Shown here piece after piece: positions 32,996 to 41,926 of a stretch of 64,000 nucleotides of DNA. The notes beneath the pieces are model-generated. The model searched no databases and had not been told where the DNA came from. It saw nothing but the letters and a program-made list of their open reading frames with translations. This stretch comes from JARBUG01 sp035628915 (lineage in GTDB: Bacteria; Bacillota; Sulfobacillia; Symbiobacteriales; Symbiobacteriaceae), in NCBI GenBank assembly GCA_035628915.1, contig DASPIW010000007.1, positions 70,008 through 134,007 on the forward strand, in the 5' to 3' direction. The translations under genes and the position numbers were made by a program. Positions within the stretch are counted from its first letter, which is position 1. Each line of letters begins with the position of its first letter.

Positions 32996-34801
32996 CTAGA
33001 TGATCTCCAGCTCCTTCAGTTTGGCCTCGGTGACGACGCCGTCAACCCAGCCCCGCAGCTCGTAGTATTCCTTCAGCATGACGGGAAGCTGCGAAACCAT
33101 GCCGGCGCTGTTACCGGTGGCCGGCAGGGTGAGGAACCGCTTGGGCAGCACGTCATCCTTGCCGCTGAAGCCGTTTTGGTTGTTGTAGTACCGCTCCAGG
33201 TTGTAGATCCGCTCGCCGATCTTCATCGCTTCTTCCGGAGTGATGGCCATGCCGGTCAGGGCAGCGACCTGGGCGGCGAACTCGCCGGCGCCTTCGGAGA
33301 AGGTGGCGAACTTGCAGACGTCCATGGAATCGGTGAAGGCGAAGAGGTCCTGGAAGATCTTCAGCAGGCTCGCCTTGCCTTCGGTGACCGTCCGGTCCGT
33401 GGCGAAGGGGATGCCGGCGATTTCCGAAGCGATGGTGTAGCCGCGCACGTGGCAGCCGCCCCGGTTGGACGTCGCGTAGCCCAGGCCGATGCCCTGGACG
33501 CCGCGGGGGTCGTAGGCCGGAATCGCCTGGCCCTTGACCGACATGGCGATGTCGGGGTTGCCGAGCTTGACGGCGGCGCCGTAAGCGCCCAGCGCCAGTG
33601 TGTCGCCCAGGCCTTCCCGGTAGGCGGTCGCCCGGATCAGGGCGGACATCTTCTCGGCGTCGCCCCAATTGACGACCTCATCGGTGAGCTTCAGTTCGGA
33701 GGCTTCCATGACCATCGCCAGCGTGACGCCCATTTCGATGGTGTCCAGGCCGTAATCGTTGCACTGGTCGAGCATGTAGGCCATGGGCTCACGATCTGAC
33801 AGGCCGCACATGGCGCCAAGGCTCCAGGCCGTCTCGTACTCCATCGACTCGGTGCGGACCTTCCAGCGGCCTTCCTTGACCTCAAGCTCCTTCTTGCAGG
33901 CGACGGGGCAGGCGTGGCAGACCGGCTCCTTGACAACCAGATGCTCCTTGAACGCTTCGCCGCTGATCTCATAGCCCTTCTCGAAGTGGCTCTGCCGGCC
34001 GTTGAAGGAAGGGAACGCGCCAGCCTCGTTGAGGATATTGGTCAGCACGTTGGTGCCGTAGACAGAGAGGCCGCCCTTGTTCGGGGCCGTCAGGCCGCCT
34101 TCCATGATCGCTTTGAGACCGGTCTTCTGGGCGGCGTCGAACTCTGCCTTGCGCGCATCCGCCGGCTTGGGCTGGCTCTTCCGGTCGCCGATGATGACGA
34201 TGGCCTTCAGGTTCTTCGCACCGCCCACGGCGCCCGTGCCGCCACGGCCCGAAGCCCGGTCGTCTTCGTTCATCCAGGCGGCAAAGCGGACCAGCCGCTC
34301 GCCGGCGGGGCCGATGGCCAGGACGCTGGCGTCCTTGCCGTGCTTTTCCCGCAGGGCACGGACGGTGGCCCGCACGCCGAGGCCCCAGATGCCCGAGGCA
34401 TCGTGCAGGGTGACGGTGCCGTTCTCTGCGACCAGGTAGGTCGGTGCGGCGGCGCGACCCTTGACCAGCAGGCCGTCAAAGCCGGCCCAGCGCAGGCGGG
34501 CCGCCGCAAAGCCGCCCATGTGCGAGTCCGTGACGGTACCGGTGAGGGGCGACTTGGTCACCACCGCCAGGCGGCCGGACATGCTGACGGGCGAGCCGGT
34601 GACCGGGCCGTTCATGAAGCAGAGCAAGTTGTCGGGGGAGAGCGCCTCGACCTGCGGGCCGTTGTCGAAGACAAACTTGACGCCGAGGCCGCGGCCGCCG
34701 ATGTACTTGCGGGCCAGGTCCCTAGCTATGGGGGAGTAGGCGACGGTGCCCTTCGTCAGGTCGATGTGCGCCAGGTGGTTCGCATATCCGCCGAGCTGCA
34801 T
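32996..34801 (-). CDS. Tungsten aldehyde:ferredoxin oxidoreductase
   Basis: A 601-residue AOR-family enzyme. ATG 34801 has GGAGGT eight bases upstream. The N-terminal domain starts YANHLAHIDLTKGT and IGGRGLGVKFVFD; tungstopterin contacts include RASGRGGTGAVGGAKNLKAI and the YGLDTIEMG motif. The [4Fe-4S] ligands are C-H-A-C-P-V-A-C and the distal Cys in DSMDVCKF. It oxidises aldehydes to acids with ferredoxin reduction in the cytoplasm. Expression should need sigma-54: a near-perfect -24/-12 site lies 39 bases upstream and an activator gene is adjacent. The physiological aldehyde is unknown. Confidence 0.92.
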   Translation of the reverse strand: MQLGGYANHLAHIDLTKGTVAYSPIARDLARKYIGGRGLGVKFVFDNGPQVEALSPDNLLCFMNGPVTGSPVSMSGRLAVVTKSPLTGTVTDSHMGGFAAARLRWAGFDGLLVKGRAAAPTYLVAENGTVTLHDASGIWGLGVRATVRALREKHGKDASVLAIGPAGERLVRFAAWMNEDDRASGRGGTGAVGGAKNLKAIVIIGDRKSQPKPADARKAEFDAAQKTGLKAIMEGGLTAPNKGGLSVYGTNVLTNILNEAGAFPSFNGRQSHFEKGYEISGEAFKEHLVVKEPVCHACPVACKKELEVKEGRWKVRTESMEYETAWSLGAMCGLSDREPMAYMLDQCNDYGLDTIEMGVTLAMVMEASELKLTDEVVNWGDAEKMSALIRATAYREGLGDTLALGAYGAAVKLGNPDIAMSVKGQAIPAYDPRGVQGIGLGYATSNRGGCHVRGYTIASEIAGIPFATDRTVTEGKASLLKIFQDLFAFTDSMDVCKFATFSEGAGEFAAQVAALTGMAITPEEAMKIGERIYNLERYYNNQNGFSGKDDVLPKRFLTLPATGNSAGMVSQLPVMLKEYYELRGWVDGVVTEAKLKELEII

Positions 34802-34839
34802 GGTGACATACCTCCAGTGAGTGGTGCCACCTCGTTCAC

Positions 34840-34854
34840 GCAACTTCCGTGCCA
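34840..34854 (-). promoter_or_regulatory. Sigma-54 (-24/-12) promoter of the AOR-MoaD operon
   Basis: On the minus strand TGGCAC-N5-TTGC matches the sigma-54 consensus with the correct spacing; the -24 block reads TTGGCACG. The predicted start is about 34828, giving a leader of about 27 bases with the AOR ribosome site inside it. Confidence 0.85.
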
Positions 34855-34868
34855 AGGCGGGAGGGTGC

Positions 34869-34897
34869 AAAAACCGGGCAGATTCGCTCTGCCCGGT
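34869..34897 (-). terminator. Intrinsic terminator of the sigma-54 activator gene
   Basis: On the minus strand a perfect 9-bp stem ACCGGGCAG/CTGCCCGGT with a seven-base loop is followed by five T. It separates the activator transcript from the sigma-54 promoter just downstream. Confidence 0.85.
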
Positions 34898-34906
34898 GTC
34901 TTTCGT

Positions 34907-34931
34907 GACACAGGTGTATCGGACACGTGTC
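34907..34931. promoter_or_regulatory. Candidate upstream activator site
   Basis: Two similar palindromic blocks, GACACAGGTGT (34907-34917) and the perfect GACACGTGTC (34922-34931), lie 53-77 bases upstream of the -24 element. That is the usual range for enhancer-binding protein sites. They abut the activator's stop codon. Confidence 0.55.
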
Positions 34932-36815
34932 TCATCTGATCTGCCTGCCCAGCCGGATCTCGTACAGTTCAAGCTTGCGGTAGAGCGTGGAGCGGCTCAT
35001 GCCCAGCATGCGGGCCGCAGCTGCGGCGTTGCCGCCGGCCGAATGCAGCGCCCGGCGGATGCGCTCCTCCTCACCCGCATCGCCCAGGCCGGCGCTTCCC
35101 GTTGCCGAAAGCGGCGCCAGGGGCAGCAGGTCCGCCGGGTCCTCATCGAGGGCTGCGGCCTGCTCCACCAGGTTCAGCAGCTCCCGCACGTTGCCGGGCC
35201 ATTCATAGGCCGTCAGCCGTTCGCAGGACGCAAGGCTGAGTGCCGGTGCCTCAGCGCCGAGCCGCCGAAAGCCGAATTCGACCAGCGGCAGGATATCTTC
35301 CCGGCGCTCCCGCAGGGGCGGGAGCCGCAAGGGCACCACGCTGAGGCGGAAGAAGAGGTCCTGCCGGAAAGCGCCCTTCCCTGCGAGCTCGGACAGGTCC
35401 CGATTAGTCGCAGCGACAATCCGGACGTTGACAGGAGTAGGCCGGTGGCTGCCGATCCGGACGACTTCCCGCTCCTGGAGGACCCGCAGCAGGGAGACCT
35501 GTGCTTCCGGGGGCAGTTCGCCCACTTCGTCCAGGAAGAGCGTCCCGCCTTGTGCGGCCTCCACTTTGCCGGTGGCGCCTTTGGGGTTGGCGCCCGTGAA
35601 GGCGCCGCCCACGTACCCGAAGAGCTCGCTGCTAACGAGGTGCGGTGCGATGGCGCCGCAGTTGATGGCCACAAACGGGCCGGCGGCCCGCGGGCTCGCC
35701 CGGTGGATGGCCCGGGCCAGCACTTCCTTGCCGGTGCCCGTTTCGCCGGTGATCAGCACCGTCGACTCCAGCCTGGCCACTTTGGCTGCCCGCTCCAGCG
35801 CCGAGCGCCAGGAGGCGTTGGACCCGACCAGGCCTTCGGCGGTGAGCACCGGCGCGGCGGCGGCCGCGCTGGACACCGGACGGCAGACTTCTACCAGCGC
35901 CCCGATGACGCAGCCGTTCTGCTCGACCGGTCGGAAAAGCGCCATCGCCCGGCGCCCGTCGGGCTGCTCAAATTCAGCCCGGTGCTCCGAGCCGGTCCGG
36001 CAGACCTGAGCCATGGCCCGGCGCCAGAAGTCCCGGTCCGGCGCCTGCGGCAGTTCCCGGCCGGCGGTGCGGAGGAGGAAGCCGAACCGGTCTACCACGC
36101 AGAGCACCGCCTGCCGGGCTTCGGAGAGCCGGTCTGCGAAGGCCTCCATCAGGGCGTGCCGGTGCGTCGCCTCAAGAAAGGCCAGCCGTGCTTCGATCGC
36201 TCTCACGGCGCCGGTGACGGCCATCTCCGTGTGGGCGTTGACCGTCATGATACGGCCGGAGAGGTCGAGAATCCCCTGAATCTCCCGGGAGACTGGGTGG
36301 CGGATGGGCGCCGCCACGCAGGACCAGTGGTGCAGGTGTTCCACGTAATGCTCCGTGGCGTAAACGGTTACGCCGGCGCCTTCGGCGAGGGCGGTGCCCA
36401 TGGCGTTGGTGCCGGAGCAGCGCTCATGCCAGTCCGATCCGGGCACCAGCCCGATGCCCTCAGCGTCGCGCAGGGCGCCGGGTTCGCCGCTGACCATCAG
36501 CACGCGGGCGGCGCCGTCGCACAGGGTCAGCACCTGGCCGCTGCCGGTGAGCAGGCGCTGCAGGTCATCCATGACCGGCATGGCTGCAGCGACCAGGTCG
36601 GCGCCAAGGGTGCGGGCTTCGGCAAGGCGGGCACCGCTCCAAACGCTTCCGCCGCACGCCTGGCCGGGCGCGAGGCCGGCGCCCAGGCTCCGTTCCCAGG
36701 AGCGCAGCACGGCGGGCCGGACGCCGGCGACCGGGGTCAGTCCCCGGTGGAACGAGTTCCAGCCGGTGCGCACGAGCTCAACGTTGCGGTGAATCGCTTC
36801 CCAGGGCGCCTGCAT
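34932..36815 (-). CDS. Sigma-54-dependent activator (AcoR-like)
   Basis: A 627-residue enhancer-binding protein; ATG 36815 has a G-rich ribosome site, and an in-frame ATG ten codons earlier does not. It has an AcoR-like N-terminal GAF sensor (about 50-200, with SCVAAPIRHPVSREIQGILDLSG), a second sensor segment, then an AAA+ core with Walker A GETGTGKE, the GAFTGA sigma-54 contact loop, LFLDEVGELP and ATNRDL. A Fis-type helix-turn-helix ends it (NAAAAARMLGMSRSTLYRKL). It almost certainly activates the divergently promoted AOR-MoaD operon downstream, perhaps in response to an aldehyde or ketone bound by the GAF domain. Confidence 0.93.
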   Translation of the reverse strand: MQAPWEAIHRNVELVRTGWNSFHRGLTPVAGVRPAVLRSWERSLGAGLAPGQACGGSVWSGARLAEARTLGADLVAAAMPVMDDLQRLLTGSGQVLTLCDGAARVLMVSGEPGALRDAEGIGLVPGSDWHERCSGTNAMGTALAEGAGVTVYATEHYVEHLHHWSCVAAPIRHPVSREIQGILDLSGRIMTVNAHTEMAVTGAVRAIEARLAFLEATHRHALMEAFADRLSEARQAVLCVVDRFGFLLRTAGRELPQAPDRDFWRRAMAQVCRTGSEHRAEFEQPDGRRAMALFRPVEQNGCVIGALVEVCRPVSSAAAAAPVLTAEGLVGSNASWRSALERAAKVARLESTVLITGETGTGKEVLARAIHRASPRAAGPFVAINCGAIAPHLVSSELFGYVGGAFTGANPKGATGKVEAAQGGTLFLDEVGELPPEAQVSLLRVLQEREVVRIGSHRPTPVNVRIVAATNRDLSELAGKGAFRQDLFFRLSVVPLRLPPLRERREDILPLVEFGFRRLGAEAPALSLASCERLTAYEWPGNVRELLNLVEQAAALDEDPADLLPLAPLSATGSAGLGDAGEEERIRRALHSAGGNAAAAARMLGMSRSTLYRKLELYEIRLGRQIR

Positions 36816-36943
36816 CGTACGTCCCCCTTCCGGCGTCTTGATCATTCCTGTTGGACGGCATTATTTCGACGTGATAACACGCGCCCCTGTAGGCTCATCG
36901 GAGCAATGTTGTCGTCAATTTGTTGTCATGCTGAGACTGGGAC

Positions 36944-36972
36944 TTGTCCGCATCCCCATCATGCATTAGAGT
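36944..36972 (+). promoter_or_regulatory. Promoter of the GntR-TauE operon
   Basis: TTGTCC (36944-36949) and TAGAGT (36967-36972) are separated by exactly 17 bases, each matching four of six consensus positions. The start would fall in the operator that follows directly. Confidence 0.5.
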
Positions 36973-36990
36973 GGTTATGACAACATAACC
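36973..36990. promoter_or_regulatory. Palindromic operator, likely for the GntR regulator
   Basis: GGTTATG-ACAA-CATAACC is a perfect 7-base inverted repeat with the GT...AC form common to GntR sites. It covers the predicted transcription start, so binding would block the operon and give autoregulation. Confidence 0.65.
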
Positions 36991-37017
36991 TTTACCTCGA
37001 GAAAGGGGGGAGTCCAC

Positions 37018-37755
37018 ATGCTTGACCCACAGAGCCCCTTGCCGCTCTATCAGCAGGTCAAGGACGCCCTGCGCCGGGAAGTCGGCGGCGGGCGATACCC
37101 GGTGGGCGAGGCGATTCCCCCGGAGCGGGAACTGATGCAGCGGTTCGGGGTCAGCCGCATTACCGTCCGCCAGGCCGTAGCCGACCTGGAAGCTGAGGGT
37201 CTGCTGGTGCGGCGCCACGGGAAAGGCACGTTCGTCGCGGCCCAACGTTCCGGGGCCATCGCCGAGTCGCTTTCGGAACTGACCGGCCACCTGGAGGAAC
37301 TGCAGCGGCAGCACCTGGACCCGCTGGTGGAAGTGCTGGCGCTGAAGCGTCTGCCCCTGCCGGTCGATGTGGCTGCGGCCCTGGGCCGGGCGCCCGCGGC
37401 GCAAGGCTGGTTCCTGCACCGCCTCGTCTCCGTCGCCGGTCTGCCGTTAATGCTCTCCGAGGTCTGGCTGCCGGCCGACCTTGGCATCGACCTGAGCGAA
37501 GCCGAGGTGCAGAGCCGTGGCATGGCGCAGCTTCTGACGGAGAACGGGCGCCCGCCCGTACGGGGCACGCAGCGAATTGGTGCCGTGGTGGCCCGCGCTG
37601 AGGCGGCGCAGTTGCTGCGGGTGTCCCCGGGCGATGCGGTGCTGCGGGTAATTCGGGTCATTATGGGGGCGGACGGGATGCCTTTGGTCTGGTTCCGGAC
37701 CCTATACCGTGCGGACCGTTACGAATATGAAGTTGAACTGAAAAGAAGGCGATAG
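37018..37755 (+). CDS. GntR-family regulator (HutC type)
   Basis: A 245-residue protein. The N-terminal winged helix (about 8-75) has PLPLYQQVKDALRREV, IPPERELMQRFGVSRITVRQAV and GKGTFVA. The C-terminal UTRA effector domain (about 90-240) has the chorismate-lyase-like fold with FLHRLVSVAGLPLMLSEVWLP and FRTLYRADRYEYEVELKRR, making it a HutC-type GntR. It precedes a TauE exporter by four bases and probably represses its own operon through the palindrome at 36973. The effector may be an organosulfonate or similar anion, judging only by the exporter family. Confidence 0.9.
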   Translation: MLDPQSPLPLYQQVKDALRREVGGGRYPVGEAIPPERELMQRFGVSRITVRQAVADLEAEGLLVRRHGKGTFVAAQRSGAIAESLSELTGHLEELQRQHLDPLVEVLALKRLPLPVDVAAALGRAPAAQGWFLHRLVSVAGLPLMLSEVWLPADLGIDLSEAEVQSRGMAQLLTENGRPPVRGTQRIGAVVARAEAAQLLRVSPGDAVLRVIRVIMGADGMPLVWFRTLYRADRYEYEVELKRRR

Positions 37756-37759
37756 GTCC

Positions 37760-38596
37760 GTGGGTGCAACGACGACGTTGATCGTGCTGGTGTTATCGGT
37801 TCTGGCAGGCATTCTCGGCTCCATGATGGGACTGGGCGGCGGCATCATTATCGTGCCCGTCCTGACGCTGCTGTTTGGGTTTGATTTTCGCACCGCCGTG
37901 GCGGCCAGCACCGTTTCGATTATCGCGACGTCAACAGGTGCCGCGGTGGCATACCTGCAGGACCGGCTGACCAACACCCGGGTGGCCATGTGGCTGGAGA
38001 TGGGCACCGCAACCGGCGCCATGGCCGGCGCCCTGTTGGCCGGCCTGCTGGATGCCCGGTTCCTGTTCTTCCTGTTTGCTGCGCTCCTGAGCTATTCGGC
38101 CTATTCAATGTATCGCGTACGCAAGTCCGAACTTCCCGAAGGCGTCCAGCCCGACGCCGTCTCCCGCCGGCTGCAGCTGGCCGGCGCCTATTACGACCAG
38201 GTGCTCGACCGGACCGTCACCTATAACGTCACGCGCTCGTGGGCCGGCCTCTTCTTGATGTTCTTCTCGGGCGCCGCCGCCGGGCTGCTGGGCATTGGCG
38301 CAGGTGCTTTCAAAGTGCTGGCTATGGATCAGGTGATGAAGATGCCGATCAAGGCGTCCACGGCCACATCCAACTTCATGATCGGCGTGACCGCTGCCGC
38401 CAGCAGCGTGGTCTACTTCGTCCGGGGCGACGTGCGTCCGGCTGTGGCCGGGCCCGTAGCGCTGGGCGTGCTGGGCGGGGCCCTGATCGGGACGCGCATC
38501 ATGGTCCGCCTCAAGGGCACGACCATTCGCAAGCTGTTCATACCGGTCCTGCTGATCATCGCCGTCCAAATGCTCTGGAAGGGGTGGGGGCTGTAA
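37760..38596 (+). CDS. TauE/SafE-family sulfite or organosulfonate exporter
   Basis: A 278-residue membrane protein starting at GTG 37760. Seven to eight helices fall in two homologous halves, each opened by a family motif: GSMMGLGGGIIIVPVLTLLFGFDFRTAVAASTVS near the N-terminus and GIGAGAFKVLAMDQVMKMPIKASTATSNF in the second half. The family exports sulfite, sulfoacetate or related anions. The stop overlaps the next ATG (TAATG), a typical arrangement for TauE with DUF1634 proteins. Confidence 0.88.
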   Translation: MGATTTLIVLVLSVLAGILGSMMGLGGGIIIVPVLTLLFGFDFRTAVAASTVSIIATSTGAAVAYLQDRLTNTRVAMWLEMGTATGAMAGALLAGLLDARFLFFLFAALLSYSAYSMYRVRKSELPEGVQPDAVSRRLQLAGAYYDQVLDRTVTYNVTRSWAGLFLMFFSGAAAGLLGIGAGAFKVLAMDQVMKMPIKASTATSNFMIGVTAAASSVVYFVRGDVRPAVAGPVALGVLGGALIGTRIMVRLKGTTIRKLFIPVLLIIAVQMLWKGWGL

Positions 38597-38907
38597 TGCA
38601 GATGACGTCGGAGGGCCGGGAGAGCCGGGGGCACTCGGTGGAGATCATCCTGGCGAAGCTGCTGCGGACCGGCTCCCTGGTTGCGGCCGGTTTGACCGCC
38701 GCCGGTATCGTCCTGATGGTCCTGGGGTTAGCTGCCGGAGCCACGGTAACCGTGGCGGGCCTGGTGGTGTTGGTCTCGACGCCGATTCTGCGGGTCAGCG
38801 TGGCCATGGTCGTCTTTCTCAAGGAGCGTGATTACCTTTTCGCCTTCTTTTGTCTTGTGGTCATCGCTTCGCTGGGCGCCGGAATGGTGATTGGCAAGAC
38901 AGAGTGA
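38596..38907 (+). CDS. DUF1634 membrane protein
   Basis: A 103-residue protein with three membrane helices (about 28-48, 53-75 and 83-100). ATG 38596 overlaps the TauE stop. The sequence SVEIILAKLLRTGSLVAAG and STPILRVSVAMVVFLKERDYLFAFFCLVV fits DUF1634, a small family nearly always encoded directly after a TauE/SafE protein. It is likely an accessory subunit of that exporter; no biochemical role is established. Confidence 0.85.
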   Translation: MQMTSEGRESRGHSVEIILAKLLRTGSLVAAGLTAAGIVLMVLGLAAGATVTVAGLVVLVSTPILRVSVAMVVFLKERDYLFAFFCLVVIASLGAGMVIGKTE

Positions 38908-38910
38908 ACG

Positions 38911-38934
38911 ATACCTGGCCGCAAGGCCAGGTAT
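38911..38934 (+). terminator. Hairpin ending the GntR-TauE operon
   Basis: A perfect 10-bp stem ATACCTGGCC/GGCCAGGTAT capped by a GCAA tetraloop starts four bases after the DUF1634 stop. The T-tail is weak. Confidence 0.6.
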
Positions 38935-39032
38935 TAAACATTGCAGGGAAAAAGTGTAGACCCCCTGAAACCTTATAACAGCTACACCGTCTAAGTGATT
39001 GACTAAAGTATACGCTAAGGGGTGTCTGGGGC

Positions 39033-41765
39033 TTGAAGCGCATCGCAGCAGCAATGGCCCTGTTAGTCGTGATGGGAACGCCGGGCGTCGGCCTGGCGGC
39101 TACACTGAAGAGTATTGACCAGGATGGGCTCAACCTCCGGGCGGGGCCCGGCACCACGTATCAGGTGCTGAGCACGCTGGCGCCCGGCGTATCGGCCAAA
39201 GTGATCGGTGAGAAGGACGGGTGGTATCAAGTCCGAACCGCAGCGGGCGTTGATGCCTGGGCGGCCGGTTGGGTAAGCCGGGTGAACTTTGAGGACGAAG
39301 AGGCTTATGCCGTGGTTGACACGGACGCCTTGAACTTCCGGAAGGAACCGAATATGTCCGGCCCGATTATTGACCTGCTGAAGACAGCCGAGCGGGTGCG
39401 CCTGCTTGAGATCGCCGGCGAGTGGTGGCGAGTCCAGCGGGCGAGCGGCGCCACGGGGTGGGTGAACGGCAAGTTCATGAAGCGGGTGGAAGGAACGGCC
39501 CCGCCCACGCCTCCGCCGCCGACGCCTCCAACGACGCCTCCAACGACGCCCCCGACCACACCCCCCACACAGCCGCCGCCTGCCAAGCCGCCTGAGCCGG
39601 CTGAGACGCCGCCCCCGGCGGCTCCGAGTTCGGCGGTGCCGACGCTGGCCCCGCTGCCGCCGGCCCTGCCCGGGCGCCCCACCGGGCCGAAAGCGGTATC
39701 TGCGGCTGCCAACGCCACCGTCTACTATGGCCGCAACGTCAGGGCCTTCGACCCAGTCGACACGGTCAGGGCCGGCGAGCGACTGAAGTATTTGGACGCA
39801 GCCGAAGGCTGGGTCAAAGTTGAGACGCCGCGCGGGCAGCGCGGCTGGATTGAAGGCCCGAAAGTCACCCTGACTGAAGGCAAGCTGGCGTATGCACTCA
39901 AAGAAGGCGCGTGGTCGCTCAGCCTTGGTGCCGCCAGTGCCCCCGTTCCGGCGCCCGCTCCCAACCCCACACCGGCACCGGCGCCGAGCGGGGGCAAGTA
40001 CCTGGAGCGGCGGGTCGTCAACGATGCGGACGGCCTCAACTTGCGCAAGGAGCCCAGCGAACTCGCCACAATCATCACGGTCCTGCCCAAGGGTGAGGTT
40101 CTGGAGCTATACGAGGTGCGCATTCCGTGGGTCAAGGTGCTGACCACCGGCGGCCAGTGGGGTTGGGTCCATGTAGGCTACACCGACCCGTACACGGAGC
40201 CTGCCGCCCCGCCCCCTGCCGCTCCGAGCCCGGCGCCGGCCATCCCGGCTCCTGCCCCTGCGCCTGAGCCCGCCCCGGCGCCCGCCCCGGCGCCGCCCCC
40301 GAGCACCGGCAAGCACGTGGAGCGCCGTGTCGTCAACAGTGACGCCGGTACCAGCCTGCGCAAGGAGCCGAACGACCTCGCTGCGGACGTTGCCGCCCTG
40401 CCCAAGGGCGAAGTGCTGGAAGTCCAAGGCCTGAGCATCCCGTGGATCAAAGTGCTGACGGCCGGCGGCCTGACGGGCTGGGTCCACCTTGGCCAGACCG
40501 ATCTGTTCACGGGACCGGCCCAGTCAACCCCCGCCCCGGCCACCCCCGGTCCGACGGCCCCGGCGCCGGCGACGCCGCCCCCGTCGGTCCCGGCGCCGTC
40601 AGCCCCGGCCGCCGGCGGCTCGTTGAAGGCCGCCCTGACGGTCCTCAGCCCGGGCGTGCTGCAGCTTGAAGTCACCTCGACCGATAAGCCTTTGGCGGAA
40701 CCAAAAACGGATGGAAACACCGTAGTCATCCCGGTGATCACGGGTGAAACGGCCACAGCTTCGCTGCCCGTAGGCACGGGGGGCGCCAGGGAACTCGCCC
40801 TGACCCCCGGCGGCGTCGCCCTGGCCTTCGAACAACTGCCGGGAATCCAGGTCACCCAGAAATCGCCTTCCCGGATGGTGCTCGTCCTCCGCTCCACGCT
40901 GACCGGCGTCAGCGCCCGCACGGCAGCAGACCGGACGATTTACGAATTCAAGGTCGCCGGCCCCGTACAGCCCCGCACTCGCGTAGCCGGCCCCGATGTC
41001 ATCGTGGAGCTGCCCGGCGTCGTCAGCGCCGTGGGCGGCGCCCTGCCGGCAGGCATGACGCTGCAGGCCGGCGACAAGGGAGTCCAACTCTCGCTGGCCT
41101 CCCGCCAGCCCTTCTCCCTCAAGCGTTCGGCGGCGGGCTACGAACTGCACCTCTACCAGAGCGGCCTCGCGGGCAAGGTCATCGTGCTTGATGCCGGTCA
41201 CGGCGGGAACGATCCCGGCGCCAGCAATAAGACCATCGGCGTCCGTGAGTCCGACGTCAACCTGGCCATCGCCCTCCGGCTGCGGGCCATGCTGGCCGCC
41301 AGAGGCGCCACCGTCTACATGTCGCGTATCAGCGACCAGCGCTCGGCCCCTGCGGCCCTGATGGCGGGCTCAGACGACCCCAACCACGTCGACCTCGGCT
41401 ATCGGTCCCGTATCGGCAACGAAATGAAGGCGGACGCCTTCATCTCCATCCACAACAACTGCTGCTCGGGGAGCGGCACCGAGACGTACTACACCTCGGG
41501 CATCCTCAACGGCGAGCGCAGCGCCGCCCTGGCGGGCATTATCCAGCAGGAGCTGCCGAAGGCGCTGGGGCAGACCAACCGGGGCGCCCACGACGACCTG
41601 ATGTACGTCACCCGCACTTCCGACGGGCCGGCGGTTCTGGTGGAGGTGGCATTCATCAGCCATCCCATCGAAGGGGCGTTGCTAAAGAAGTCGCTCTATC
41701 AGGAGCAAGTTGCGCAACAGATGGTCAAGTCCCTGGAACGCTTCTTCGCCACCCGGACAAATTGA
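39033..41765 (+). CDS. N-acetylmuramoyl-L-alanine amidase with SH3 and AMIN domains
   Basis: A 910-residue secreted cell-wall hydrolase from TTG 39033 behind AAGGGGTG. A signal peptide (about 1-23, ending GLAA) is followed by five SH3b-like repeats (about 25-90, 92-152, 230-290, 325-388 and 425-488) joined by long Pro/Ala/Thr linkers. An AMIN-like domain (about 530-705) and an Amidase_3 catalytic domain (about 710-908) complete it. Zinc ligands are the His in VLDAGHGG, Glu in VRESDVN and His in ISIHNN, and the catalytic Glu is in VLVEVAFISHP. It cleaves the amide bond between muramic acid and the stem peptide. The unusually high number of SH3 repeats suggests strong wall anchoring. Confidence 0.92.
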   Translation: MKRIAAAMALLVVMGTPGVGLAATLKSIDQDGLNLRAGPGTTYQVLSTLAPGVSAKVIGEKDGWYQVRTAAGVDAWAAGWVSRVNFEDEEAYAVVDTDALNFRKEPNMSGPIIDLLKTAERVRLLEIAGEWWRVQRASGATGWVNGKFMKRVEGTAPPTPPPPTPPTTPPTTPPTTPPTQPPPAKPPEPAETPPPAAPSSAVPTLAPLPPALPGRPTGPKAVSAAANATVYYGRNVRAFDPVDTVRAGERLKYLDAAEGWVKVETPRGQRGWIEGPKVTLTEGKLAYALKEGAWSLSLGAASAPVPAPAPNPTPAPAPSGGKYLERRVVNDADGLNLRKEPSELATIITVLPKGEVLELYEVRIPWVKVLTTGGQWGWVHVGYTDPYTEPAAPPPAAPSPAPAIPAPAPAPEPAPAPAPAPPPSTGKHVERRVVNSDAGTSLRKEPNDLAADVAALPKGEVLEVQGLSIPWIKVLTAGGLTGWVHLGQTDLFTGPAQSTPAPATPGPTAPAPATPPPSVPAPSAPAAGGSLKAALTVLSPGVLQLEVTSTDKPLAEPKTDGNTVVIPVITGETATASLPVGTGGARELALTPGGVALAFEQLPGIQVTQKSPSRMVLVLRSTLTGVSARTAADRTIYEFKVAGPVQPRTRVAGPDVIVELPGVVSAVGGALPAGMTLQAGDKGVQLSLASRQPFSLKRSAAGYELHLYQSGLAGKVIVLDAGHGGNDPGASNKTIGVRESDVNLAIALRLRAMLAARGATVYMSRISDQRSAPAALMAGSDDPNHVDLGYRSRIGNEMKADAFISIHNNCCSGSGTETYYTSGILNGERSAALAGIIQQELPKALGQTNRGAHDDLMYVTRTSDGPAVLVEVAFISHPIEGALLKKSLYQEQVAQQMVKSLERFFATRTN

Positions 41766-41771
41766 GTTGGC

Positions 41772-41810
41772 AAAGCCCTGCGGTCGGTTATGGCCGCAGG
41801 GCTTTCTTTC
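41772..41810 (+). terminator. Intrinsic terminator after the amidase gene
   Basis: A perfect 12-bp stem AAAGCCCTGCGG/CCGCAGGGCTTT with a ten-base loop is followed by CTTTC. Confidence 0.85.
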
Positions 41811-41926
41811 ATACCTCACAAGAATGCAACAAGCCTTTCATCCGTCCGCAACACGGAGTATACTCTTGAAAACGGGACCGATACTGGCAACAGTAGGCCC
41901 GTATTCATGGAAGGAGTCACACACAT

